DNA of 34,021 nt from Flavobacterium sp. (GTDB lineage: Bacteria > Bacteroidota > Bacteroidia > Flavobacteriales > Flavobacteriaceae): positions 1 to 34,021 of the forward strand of contig JAIXHM010000009.1 of assembly GCA_030145825.1 (NCBI GenBank), read 5' to 3'. Shown piece after piece: positions 25,235-31,879 of the stretch (position 1 is the stretch's first letter; each line of letters opens with the position of its first letter). The notes below the pieces were generated by a model. The model saw nothing but the letters and a program-made list of their open reading frames with translations. It searched no databases and was not told where the DNA came from. Made by a program: the position numbers and the translations under genes.

Positions 25235-26140
25235 TTAGATTTTTTCAGCCACTCTAAGCTTCGCACTTCTTGCTCTGTTGTTAATTGCAATTTCTTCTTC
25301 TGTAGGAACAATTAACTTTTCTATACTTTTAAAAGGAACTTCAAATCGACCAAACATATCGCGTTCTGGCTCACCTTCAAACATTCCATTTCTCATGTAA
25401 CGCTTTACCAATCTATCTTCAAGCGAATGATATGATATAATACTCAATCTACCACCTGGCTTTAAAATTTCTAAAGATTGCTCTAAAAACTCCTTTAAAA
25501 CTTCAATCTCTTGATTCACTTCAATTCTAATTGCCTGATATATTTGAGCTAAAATTTTATTACTCTTGTGAGCTGGTAAAAACTTAGCCAAAACTTGTTT
25601 TAACTGCTCTGTATTTCTGATTTGTTTGTCTTTTCTAGCCGAAACAATAACATTTGCCATTGCTCCACCATTTTTCAATTCGCCATACTGAACAAAAACT
25701 CTTTTCAAATCTTGTTCATCATATTCATTCACAACATGATAAGCACTTAAATCGCCACGCTTACTCATGCGCATATCTAATTCTGCATCGAAACGAGTAG
25801 AAAAACCTCTTTCAGCCACATCAAATTGATGCGACGAAACACCAAGATCTCCTAAAATTCCATCTACTTCTTTAATTCCATGAAATCGCAAGAACCTCTT
25901 AATATTTCTAAAATTTTCATTTATCAACAAAAACCTTTCATCATCAATTGCATTTTGCAACGCATCTTCGTCTTGATCAAAAGCTATCAATTTACCATTC
26001 TCACCCAACCTTGACATTATTTCACGAGAATGTCCACCTCCACCAAAGGTAACATCTACATAAACTCCATCAGGCTTAATATTTAAACCATCAACCGTTT
26101 CTTTTAATAAAACCGGATTATGATATTCCATCTTCATCAA
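25235..26140 (-). CDS. rsmH: 16S rRNA (cytosine1402-N4)-methyltransferase
   Basis: The 301-residue SAM-dependent enzyme methylates C1402 of 16S rRNA in the decoding centre. It begins MEYHNPVLLKETVDGL, with the SAM motif VDVTFGGGGHSREI (28-41), AFDQDEDAL, GILGDLGVSSHQFD and ERGFSTRFDAELDMRM, and ends with IISYHSLEDRLVKRY, all signatures of RsmH (MraW). The ATG at 26140 overlaps mraZ by 23 bases; the ATG at 26131 (MEYHN) is an equally good start. It is the second gene of the dcw cluster as in most bacteria. Confidence 0.96.
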   Translation of the reverse strand: MMKMEYHNPVLLKETVDGLNIKPDGVYVDVTFGGGGHSREIMSRLGENGKLIAFDQDEDALQNAIDDERFLLINENFRNIKRFLRFHGIKEVDGILGDLGVSSHQFDVAERGFSTRFDAELDMRMSKRGDLSAYHVVNEYDEQDLKRVFVQYGELKNGGAMANVIVSARKDKQIRNTEQLKQVLAKFLPAHKSNKILAQIYQAIRIEVNQEIEVLKEFLEQSLEILKPGGRLSIISYHSLEDRLVKRYMRNGMFEGEPERDMFGRFEVPFKSIEKLIVPTEEEIAINNRARSAKLRVAEKI

Positions 26141-26588
26141 AATTTAAATTCCCCATTACCTCTTCTGCTAAAGAAGCAAAATCATCAACCGAACTTTCTA
26201 TAGAAGCTTCATAAAGATTTTTATCCCAAATCTCTATGATATTAATAGCCGAAGAAAGCACTACATCTTTATCAATTTTAGCAAACACAACTAAGTCTTT
26301 TGGAATCAACAATCTTCCATTAGCATCAATCTCAACCACTTTAACTCCTGCTGTAAATCTTCTAATAAAATCATCATTCTTTTTTACAAAACGATTCAGT
26401 TTATTAATTTTTGCCATCATTTTATTCCATTCTTCCATTGGATACAACTCCATGCAAGGCTGAAAAACAGACCTTTTTAAAACAAAACCAGCCTCTAAAT
26501 CATTCATTTGCTTTTTAAGCGCAACAGGAACCATTAGACGCCCTTTAACATCTACTTTACATTCGTATGTTCCTATAAATGAATTCAT
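26118..26588 (-). CDS. mraZ: Transcriptional regulator and division/cell-wall protein MraZ
   Basis: The 156-residue protein has two SpoVT/AbrB-like (MraZ) domains: GTYECKVDVKGRLMVPVALK at about 6-25 and VVEIDANGRLLIPKDLV at about 84-100. MraZ binds short direct repeats upstream of its own promoter and controls the dcw cluster. I choose the ATG at 26588 because MraZ proteins begin with F-I-G-x-Y-x-x-x-x-D-x-K-G-R, and the in-frame codons upstream are covered by the promoter. It is the first gene of the dcw operon. A matching repeat array lies just upstream. Confidence 0.96.
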   Translation of the reverse strand: MNSFIGTYECKVDVKGRLMVPVALKKQMNDLEAGFVLKRSVFQPCMELYPMEEWNKMMAKINKLNRFVKKNDDFIRRFTAGVKVVEIDANGRLLIPKDLVVFAKIDKDVVLSSAINIIEIWDKNLYEASIESSVDDFASLAEEVMGNLNFDEDGIS

Positions 26589-26607
26589 TTTCTGACTTAG
26601 TTTTAGA

Positions 26608-26615
26608 CAAAAATA
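26608..26615 (-). promoter_or_regulatory. Promoter -7 element of the dcw operon (mraZ)
   Basis: On the minus strand TATTTTTG matches TAnnTTTG and lies 19 bases before the mraZ ATG. The -33 region would fall inside the MraZ box array, where a TTTTG ends at 26640 with a spacing of 24, slightly longer than usual. Confidence 0.55.
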
Positions 26616-26626
26616 TAAAATATTTA

Positions 26627-26673
26627 CCACTTTTTACCACAAAACCCCACTTTGTTAATAAGTTTTCCACTTT
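26627..26673 (-). promoter_or_regulatory. Putative MraZ operator: 10-bp-periodic AAAGTGG boxes
   Basis: On the minus strand AAAGTGG occurs at 26667-26673, 26647-26653 and 26627-26633, and the variant TTTGTGG at 26637-26643. The boxes are exactly 20, 10 and 10 bp apart, so all lie on one face of the helix; one phase position (26657-26663) is degenerate. The spacing and sequence match the AAAGTG(T/G)-N3 MraZ repeats described in Mycoplasma, and the 10-bp period also matches the TGGG repeats of E. coli. The array begins 11 bp upstream of the -7 element and so covers the -33 region, fitting autorepression. Confidence 0.75.
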
Positions 26674-26890
26674 AAAAAATATTTTCCTACAAATAAAATT
26701 TCGGCAAACATTTAAAAAGTTAGAGAATTCAATAGCTACATTAAATTTGAGTTAAAAAACAAGCTAGAAGATTTATTAACAAAATGAAATTGGAAACTAA
26801 TTATCAAATACTTACAATTTTCAATTGTATATTCACTAATAAAAAAAATCGAATAAAAAAATCATTCTAAAACATTAAATAAGATGATAA
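26674..26890. other. Non-coding A/T-rich spacer between divergent mraZ and hydrolase genes
   Basis: This is the middle of the only gap over 300 bases (26589-26954). The flanks hold the mraZ promoter/operator and the hydrolase promoter. In between I see no open reading frame of note, no strong hairpin and no repeat, only poly-A and poly-T-rich sequence. Confidence 0.6.
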
Positions 26891-26921
26891 TTGGTGTATA
26901 ACTTAAATTTGCGTAAGTTTG
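26891..26921 (+). promoter_or_regulatory. Tandem -7 elements before the alpha/beta hydrolase gene
   Basis: TTG (26891-26893) is followed 20 bases later by TAAGTTTG (26914-26921), a full match to the consensus. A second match, TAAATTTG (26904-26911), lies exactly 10 bases upstream of the first. The ATG at 26955 follows after 33 bases. Confidence 0.6.
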
Positions 26922-26954
26922 CTGAAATTTCAATTGAATAATTGGAAATAGAAT

Positions 26955-27710
26955 ATGCTCAAAAAAGATAAAAAATATACTTACTTTGAAGCTGGAGAAG
27001 GTACTCCAATCATAGTATTACACGGTTTAATGGGCGGATTGAGTAACTTTGATGGTGTTGCTAATTTTTTTCCAAAACATGGATATAAAGTAGTAATTCC
27101 TGAGTTACCCTTATACACTCAAAACATACTGAAGACCAACGTAAAGGCTTTTTCAAAATTTGTTAAAGATTTTATTATTTATAAAGGATTTGAAAAAGTA
27201 ATACTTTTAGGAAATTCATTAGGTGGACATATTGCGTTATATCACACAAAAATGTATCCGGAATTAATGAAAGGATTAGTTATAACTGGAAGTTCTGGAC
27301 TTTATGAAAGCGGAATGGGAGAAAGTTATCCTAAAAGAGGTGATTATGAATACATCAAAAAGAAAAGTGAAGATGTTTTTTATGATCCAAAAGTAGCTAC
27401 AAAAGAAATTGTGGATGAAGTATTTGCAACAGTAAACGACAGAGTGAAGCTTTTAAAAACGCTTACTATTGCTAAAAGTGCAATTCGACACAATATGGCA
27501 AAGGATTTACCCAAAATGACGACACCAACTTGTATTATTTGGGGTAAAAACGACAAGGTAACTCCACCTGAAGTAGCAGAAGAATTTAATAAATTACTTC
27601 CCAACTCTGAATTGTTTTGGATTAACGAATGTGGTCATGCTGCCATGATGGAACATCCGGATGAATTCAACAGACTTTTGTTAAGTTGGTTAGAAAAAAA
27701 TAATATTTAA
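26955..27710 (+). CDS. Alpha/beta-fold hydrolase
   Basis: The 251-residue cytoplasmic protein is a typical alpha/beta hydrolase. The oxyanion segment is LHGLMGGLSNFDGV (22-35), the nucleophile elbow GNSLGGH gives Ser88, and Asp200 (WGKNDKVTPPE) and His228 (ECGHAAMMEHP) complete the triad. The substrate cannot be told from the sequence. It precedes engB, separated by a terminator-like hairpin, an arrangement that hints at partial co-transcription. Small esterase or epoxide-hydrolase-like functions are possible. Confidence 0.92.
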   Translation: MLKKDKKYTYFEAGEGTPIIVLHGLMGGLSNFDGVANFFPKHGYKVVIPELPLYTQNILKTNVKAFSKFVKDFIIYKGFEKVILLGNSLGGHIALYHTKMYPELMKGLVITGSSGLYESGMGESYPKRGDYEYIKKKSEDVFYDPKVATKEIVDEVFATVNDRVKLLKTLTIAKSAIRHNMAKDLPKMTTPTCIIWGKNDKVTPPEVAEEFNKLLPNSELFWINECGHAAMMEHPDEFNRLLLSWLEKNNI

Positions 27711-27711
27711 A

Positions 27712-27735
27712 CATTCCCCTTTTTGGGGAATTTTA
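27712..27735 (+). terminator. Terminator or attenuator hairpin between hydrolase and engB
   Basis: ATTCCCC (27713-27719) pairs with GGGGAAT (27725-27731) around a T-loop and is followed by TTTAATTTT. It ends 12-16 bases before the engB ATG, so it lies where it could also hinder ribosome access or attenuate engB transcription; no separate engB promoter is visible. Confidence 0.65.
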
Positions 27736-27746
27736 ATTTTAAAAAA

Positions 27747-28364
27747 ATGAAGATTAATAGCGCAGAGTTTATCATTAGCAATTCGGATGTAAAGAAATGT
27801 CCGAATGAACCGTTACCAGAATATGCATTTATTGGACGTTCTAATGTTGGAAAAAGTTCATTAATCAACATGTTAACAGGTAAGAAAAGCTTAGCTAAAA
27901 CTTCATCAAAACCTGGAAAAACACAATTAATTAATCACTTTAAGATTAACAGCAATTGGTATTTAGTTGATTTACCTGGTTATGGATATGCTAAAGTTTC
28001 AAAATCGACCAAAGCAGTTTTCCAAAAATTTATTACAGAATATTTTGAGCAAAGAGAACAATTAGTTTGCGGATTTGTTCTTATCGATATTAGACTTGAA
28101 GCTCAAAAAATAGATTTAGACTTTATTAATTATCTTGGCGAAAGTCAGATTCCTTTTTGTATTATTTTTACGAAAGCCGACAAAATTGGCAAAGTAAAAG
28201 CGCAACAAAATATAGCAGCCTATCGCAAAAAACTTTTAGCAACAGGCTGGGAAGAAATACCTCAATATTTTGTTACATCATCGCTAGATAATTTTGGAAA
28301 AGATGAAGTTTTAACTTTTATAGACGATGTAAATAAAGAATTTTTCAAGAATGAAAGTTATTAA
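27747..28364 (+). CDS. engB: Ribosome biogenesis GTPase EngB (YihA/YsxC)
   Basis: The 205-residue GTPase is needed for 50S subunit assembly. G motifs are visible: G1 GRSNVGKSS at 30-38, G2 within [12 protein letters not shown]3 DLPGYGYAK at 75-83, G4 FTKADK and G5 TSS. Length matches the family (about 200). I start at the ATG at 27747 because [14 protein letters not shown] matches the usual beginning; an upstream in-frame TTG lies inside the preceding hairpin. Its end overlaps the following lipoprotein gene by 14 bases. Confidence 0.96.
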   Translation: MKINSAEFIISNSDVKKCPNEPLPEYAFIGRSNVGKSSLINMLTGKKSLAKTSSKPGKTQLINHFKINSNWYLVDLPGYGYAKVSKSTKAVFQKFITEYFEQREQLVCGFVLIDIRLEAQKIDLDFINYLGESQIPFCIIFTKADKIGKVKAQQNIAAYRKKLLATGWEEIPQYFVTSSLDNFGKDEVLTFIDDVNKEFFKNESY

Positions 28365-28941
28365 ATTATTTATTCTAATAGTGTTATTTTCTGCTTGTAA
28401 TTTACCAAAATATTACTTTAAGGATGACTATATAACAACTGGAGTGAATTTTTCTGAAGGAAATTGGCTTTTAGACAGAATACAAACATCGAAAGAGAAT
28501 GAGGATGAACTCACATATATGACAACTAATTATTTTGAAAAAAAATTAGACCATCGATTCAATACAATTTTTAATGAAAAAGTATTAATTGCTCAAAAAA
28601 ATAATTTTTCTCTGAATAAAGAACAACTTAAGCAAATTAAAATTGGTACTAATTACGATTTTTTTATTCAAATTAAAGCGGAAATATTAGAAAACGAATT
28701 AGGCTCAATTGATGCAACACCATCAAAATTTAATAACAACTTGACAAACGAAGTATCTCTTCAATTAATCATTTATGATTTAAACACTCAAGAAATTATT
28801 TACAACAAACAAGCTATTGGAGTTACAGAAAATATTGAAAAGAAAAGCAATAACATTACACTTTCCAAATCATCGCAAAAACTATTGTACGGATGTTTGA
28901 AGAAAATATTTAAAGATTTAGATAAAAAGTCTATAAAATAA
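28351..28941 (+). CDS. Hypothetical lipoprotein
   Basis: The 196-residue product has a short lipoprotein signal peptide with the lipobox LFSAC, giving lipidated Cys16; the mature protein would be anchored in the inner or outer membrane facing the periplasm. The mature part is about 180 residues, with an alternating pattern of beta-like strands ([32 protein letters not shown]) and a C-terminal helix ([17 protein letters not shown]). That pattern resembles small periplasmic lipoproteins of the GNA1162/CsgG-like type, but I do not recognise the family. Its ATG overlaps engB by 14 bases, so it is translated from the same mRNA. It is convergent with gldC. Confidence 0.8.
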   Translation: MKVIKLFILIVLFSACNLPKYYFKDDYITTGVNFSEGNWLLDRIQTSKENEDELTYMTTNYFEKKLDHRFNTIFNEKVLIAQKNNFSLNKEQLKQIKIGTNYDFFIQIKAEILENELGSIDATPSKFNNNLTNEVSLQLIIYDLNTQEIIYNKQAIGVTENIEKKSNNITLSKSSQKLLYGCLKKIFKDLDKKSIK

Positions 28942-28959
28942 ACTACGTAAATAGAATCT

Positions 28960-29292
28960 TTAGGCTTTTAACTCTAGTTTTTCAGCAAAGTAATCACAAA
29001 AATCACGCATTGTTGCACTCATTTTTTCATCAGTAGTTGCACGTTCAAAAGTATCGGCCATTGCTACTAAAGTTTGATGGAAAAATTGTTTCATTTCATC
29101 TACTGGCATATCTTTCGTCCATAAATCAATTCGCAAGGTTTCCTTTTGATTGTGATCCCAAATCGACAACAACATTGCTTTTGCTTCAGCCGCATCTACA
29201 CCACCGTCTTGAGCCGACCATTTAAGTTTTTCTGGAACATTATTTTCGTCTAACTCTACTGAAATTTTTATATCTGTTTTTTTAGTACTCAT
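28960..29292 (-). CDS. gldC: Gliding motility protein GldC
   Basis: The 110-residue soluble protein matches GldC: it opens KKTDIKISVELDENNVPEKLKW, has the mid-section AKAMLLSIWDHNQKETLRIDLWTKDMPVDEMK and ends DFCDYFAEKLELKA. It has no signal peptide or membrane helix. GldC promotes gliding in Flavobacterium johnsoniae, where it is encoded with GldB; the mechanism is not known. Its ATG overlaps the gldB stop by one base (TAATG), so the two are coupled. Confidence 0.92.
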   Translation of the reverse strand: MSTKKTDIKISVELDENNVPEKLKWSAQDGGVDAAEAKAMLLSIWDHNQKETLRIDLWTKDMPVDEMKQFFHQTLVAMADTFERATTDEKMSATMRDFCDYFAEKLELKA

Positions 29293-30248
29293 TATTTTTC
29301 GGGTTTGTATTTTGATCTTTCAAATATTGTTTTGGCATCTAATTCTAATAATTGATTGAATGAAAATGAATTATTATTCATAAAACTTCTAACAATTTGC
29401 CAACCTAACCATTGCCCAACTTTACCAGGAGATTCATTATCTATTTCTAAGTAAAATTTTGAAAATGGCGCTTCGTGAATAAATCGAAACTCGTTTTTTT
29501 GATTGGCTTCGTATAACAATTTATTTTCAATAAAATAACTCCACATTTGTGCTTCATTTGCTTTACACCATTCTAATTGTTGTTCGGTATAACCTATTTT
29601 TGCAGCATCTGAAACTTCAGGAATTAACTCATCTTTTGCATAAAGTAATTTCCCATAATAAATCATTTGCGACAACAATGATCGATCAGATGGCGAAGCA
29701 ATTTTTCCTTGCATAAAACTATTTACTAAATCAGGAAGCATTTGATTTTCTTCGAAACCAATTTTTTCAAACTCTGGAAAATCAGTATAAAATCTATGAT
29801 CTTTGCCTAAATAACAATCCAGTGAAATTATGGCTAAAGTATCTGCATAAATTACTTTTGCTTCTCTATCTACTTCATTAATTAAAGTAATAACTCTAGG
29901 TGTTCTAGATTCTGGAAAGAAGTGTTTAATTCGACCTACTAAATCTCCAACATTTTTTTCTAAAACTTTATCGTCTCCATATTTCTTTTGGACTTCTTGG
30001 TACAATTCTTTTAATAATGGATTACTCAATTTGTTAGTCCAAACTGTATCTTCATTACCTGGCGGAAAAAAGAAAGGATAATTAGCTTTTAGCGTTTGTA
30101 AATCTTCTGGTTTCGATTCATAAAACAACTTATCAAATCGTTCAATTTTTACATCAACAGGTTGTGTTACTACAATTTCCTTCTCTTTTTTATCATCTCC
30201 ACATGACAATAACAGAATTAATAAAGAAAGCATTAAAAGCTTTTTCAT
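29292..30248 (-). CDS. gldB: Gliding motility lipoprotein GldB
   Basis: The 318-residue lipoprotein begins with a signal peptide ending in LLLLSC (lipidated Cys17) and continues with a soluble domain matching GldB: VDVKIERFDKLFYES, LKANYPFFFPPGNEDTVW, HRFYTDFPEFEKIGFEENQMLPDLV and PGKVGQWLGWQIVRSFMNNN. GldB is needed for gliding motility and for the type IX secretion system that supports it in Flavobacterium johnsoniae. I start at the ATG at 30248 so that the signal peptide is intact; a longer in-frame frame to 30302 would overlap the promoter at 30292-30299. Confidence 0.94.
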   Translation of the reverse strand: MKKLLMLSLLILLLSCGDDKKEKEIVVTQPVDVKIERFDKLFYESKPEDLQTLKANYPFFFPPGNEDTVWTNKLSNPLLKELYQEVQKKYGDDKVLEKNVGDLVGRIKHFFPESRTPRVITLINEVDREAKVIYADTLAIISLDCYLGKDHRFYTDFPEFEKIGFEENQMLPDLVNSFMQGKIASPSDRSLLSQMIYYGKLLYAKDELIPEVSDAAKIGYTEQQLEWCKANEAQMWSYFIENKLLYEANQKNEFRFIHEAPFSKFYLEIDNESPGKVGQWLGWQIVRSFMNNNSFSFNQLLELDAKTIFERSKYKPEK

Positions 30249-30291
30249 AAAGAAAACAATTTTTAAATTTGAGACATTGTTTAAATAACGG

Positions 30292-30299
30292 CAAAGATA
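30292..30299 (-). promoter_or_regulatory. Promoter -7 element of gldBC
   Basis: On the minus strand TATCTTTG matches TAnnTTTG and lies 43 bases upstream of the gldB ATG. No TTG stands at the expected -33 distance. Confidence 0.5.
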
Positions 30300-30365
30300 C
30301 ATTTATAGTATCAACTTTAGAAGAAACAAAATAGAAAAAAGTATTCATCATTTAAAAATAAAACA

Positions 30366-31172
30366 ATGCCAATATCAGAAACTTTCAACTCAGAAAAAAT
30401 AAACCAACACATTGTAAATTGGTTAAAAGAATATGCAACTAATGCAAAAGTAAATGGTTTTGTAGTTGGAATTTCTGGAGGAATTGACAGCGCATTAACT
30501 TCTACTTTATGTGCACAAACTGGTTTACCAACTCTTTGTGTAGAAATGCCAATTCATCAACATCAAAGTCACGTAAATAGAGCAATTGAACATATTAAAC
30601 AGTTAAAAAGAAGATTTCCAAACGTATCCGAAATCAGAACCGATTTAACACCTGTTTTTGACGCTTTTTCGAATCAAGTAGAACAAAATGACGAAAGAAA
30701 AACACTTGATATTACCTTAGCAAATACTCGTGCACGCTTAAGAATGACAACTTTGTATTTTCATGCAGGAATTAGAGGTTTATTAGTTGCAGGAACTGGA
30801 AACAAAGTAGAAGATTTTGGCGTAGGCTTTTACACAAAATATGGAGATGGCGGCGTCGATGTGAGTCCGATTGCCGATTTGGTTAAAAGTGAAGTAAAAG
30901 CATTGGCTAAATTTTTACAAGTACCCGATAGTATCTTAGTTGCAAAACCATCAGATGGATTATATGAGAATGATTTATCGGATGAAGATCAAATAGGCGC
31001 AAGTTATGACGAACTAGAATGGGCTATGCAACAAGTAGAATTAGGCAAAACCGCTGATGAGTTTTCGGGAAGAGAAGCTGATGTTTACAAAATTTACAAG
31101 CGTTTAAATACAATTAACCAGCATAAAATGAATCCTATCCCAGTTTGTGTGATTCCTAAAGAATTAAAATAA
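30366..31172 (+). CDS. nadE: Ammonia-dependent NAD(+) synthetase
   Basis: The 268-residue cytoplasmic enzyme makes NAD from deamido-NAD, ATP and ammonia, the last step of NAD synthesis. The pyrophosphatase-type P-loop SGGIDSA is at 37-43, followed by LANTRARLRMTTLYFHA, GTGNKVEDFGVGFYTKYGDG and VSPIADLVKSEV, all NadE signatures. There is no N-terminal glutaminase (nitrilase) domain, so it should use free ammonia, although another protein could supply it. It is divergent from gldB and followed after 77 bases by a response regulator gene. Confidence 0.96.
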   Translation: MPISETFNSEKINQHIVNWLKEYATNAKVNGFVVGISGGIDSALTSTLCAQTGLPTLCVEMPIHQHQSHVNRAIEHIKQLKRRFPNVSEIRTDLTPVFDAFSNQVEQNDERKTLDITLANTRARLRMTTLYFHAGIRGLLVAGTGNKVEDFGVGFYTKYGDGGVDVSPIADLVKSEVKALAKFLQVPDSILVAKPSDGLYENDLSDEDQIGASYDELEWAMQQVELGKTADEFSGREADVYKIYKRLNTINQHKMNPIPVCVIPKELK

Positions 31173-31207
31173 TCGTAAAAATTTAACAAGAAATTACATT
31201 TTTTTAT

Positions 31208-31215
31208 TATCTTTG
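31208..31215 (+). promoter_or_regulatory. Promoter -7 element of the response regulator gene
   Basis: TATCTTTG matches TAnnTTTG and lies 34 bases before the ATG at 31250. A -33 TTG at the usual distance is not seen. Confidence 0.5.
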
Positions 31216-31249
31216 ATAGGCGCTGTTGCAGTAACAAAAATTTATTGCC

Positions 31250-31879
31250 ATGACTAAGATTTGTATCGCTGACAATCACCCGGTTGTTTTACAAGGAGTG
31301 AAATCCTACTTTAAGGATAGTGTTTTCTTCGACGTTTCTAGTTTAGCTACAAATTTAGAAAGTTTGCTCAACATACTTCAAAACAAAAACGTAGATATTT
31401 TAATCTTAGACATCGAACTTGATGGAATTTCTAGTATTAGAGATTTAAAAGAACTTACAAAAGATTTTCCAGAAACAAAAATTGTAATTTTCTCTGCAGT
31501 TTCTGAAAAAATGTATGCTCCCACTGCAATTAAAGCTGGTGTTAAAGGTTATGTTGAAAAAAAATCGTCTTTAAAAGAACTTGAAAATGCTCTAAAAAAA
31601 ATAATCGATGGCGGTGTTGTTTATAGTGATGATGTAAGAAAACAAATTGATTTACTAGGTCGTGGTAAGAAAAAAGAGCGTTTGTTCAAAAAACTTTCTA
31701 CAAGAGAAATTGAGGTTTTGCGCTATTTAAATGACGGTAAGAAAAACAAAGAAATTGCTGAAATATTAAATCTTGATGAAAAAACAATTAGTACTTATAA
31801 ATTGCGATTATTAGCAAAATTAGATGTTACTAATTTGGTTGATTTGTTATCGAAAGCTAAAACTTTAGATATTATTTAA
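31250..31879 (+). CDS. NarL/FixJ-type response regulator (orphan)
   Basis: The 209-residue protein has a receiver domain (about 1-120) with acidic Asp9 in CIADNH, the phosphorylation site Asp54 in LILDIELDG and the switch Lys in VEKKSS, and a LuxR-type helix-turn-helix domain (about 143-205: LSTREIEVLRYLNDGKKNKEIAEIL). It should bind DNA when phosphorylated. No histidine kinase is encoded in the window, so its partner and regulon are unknown. It lies 77 bases after nadE but has its own promoter. The coding end overlaps the dnaG 3' end by 8 bases in the convergent direction. Confidence 0.94.
   Translation: MTKICIADNHPVVLQGVKSYFKDSVFFDVSSLATNLESLLNILQNKNVDILILDIELDGISSIRDLKELTKDFPETKIVIFSAVSEKMYAPTAIKAGVKGYVEKKSSLKELENALKKIIDGGVVYSDDVRKQIDLLGRGKKKERLFKKLSTREIEVLRYLNDGKKNKEIAEILNLDEKTISTYKLRLLAKLDVTNLVDLLSKAKTLDII

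Noticed and set aside
26589..26630. Longer mraZ beginning upstream of 26588
   Set aside because: The promoter element at 26608-26615 falls inside it, and MraZ proteins begin at the F-I-G segment.
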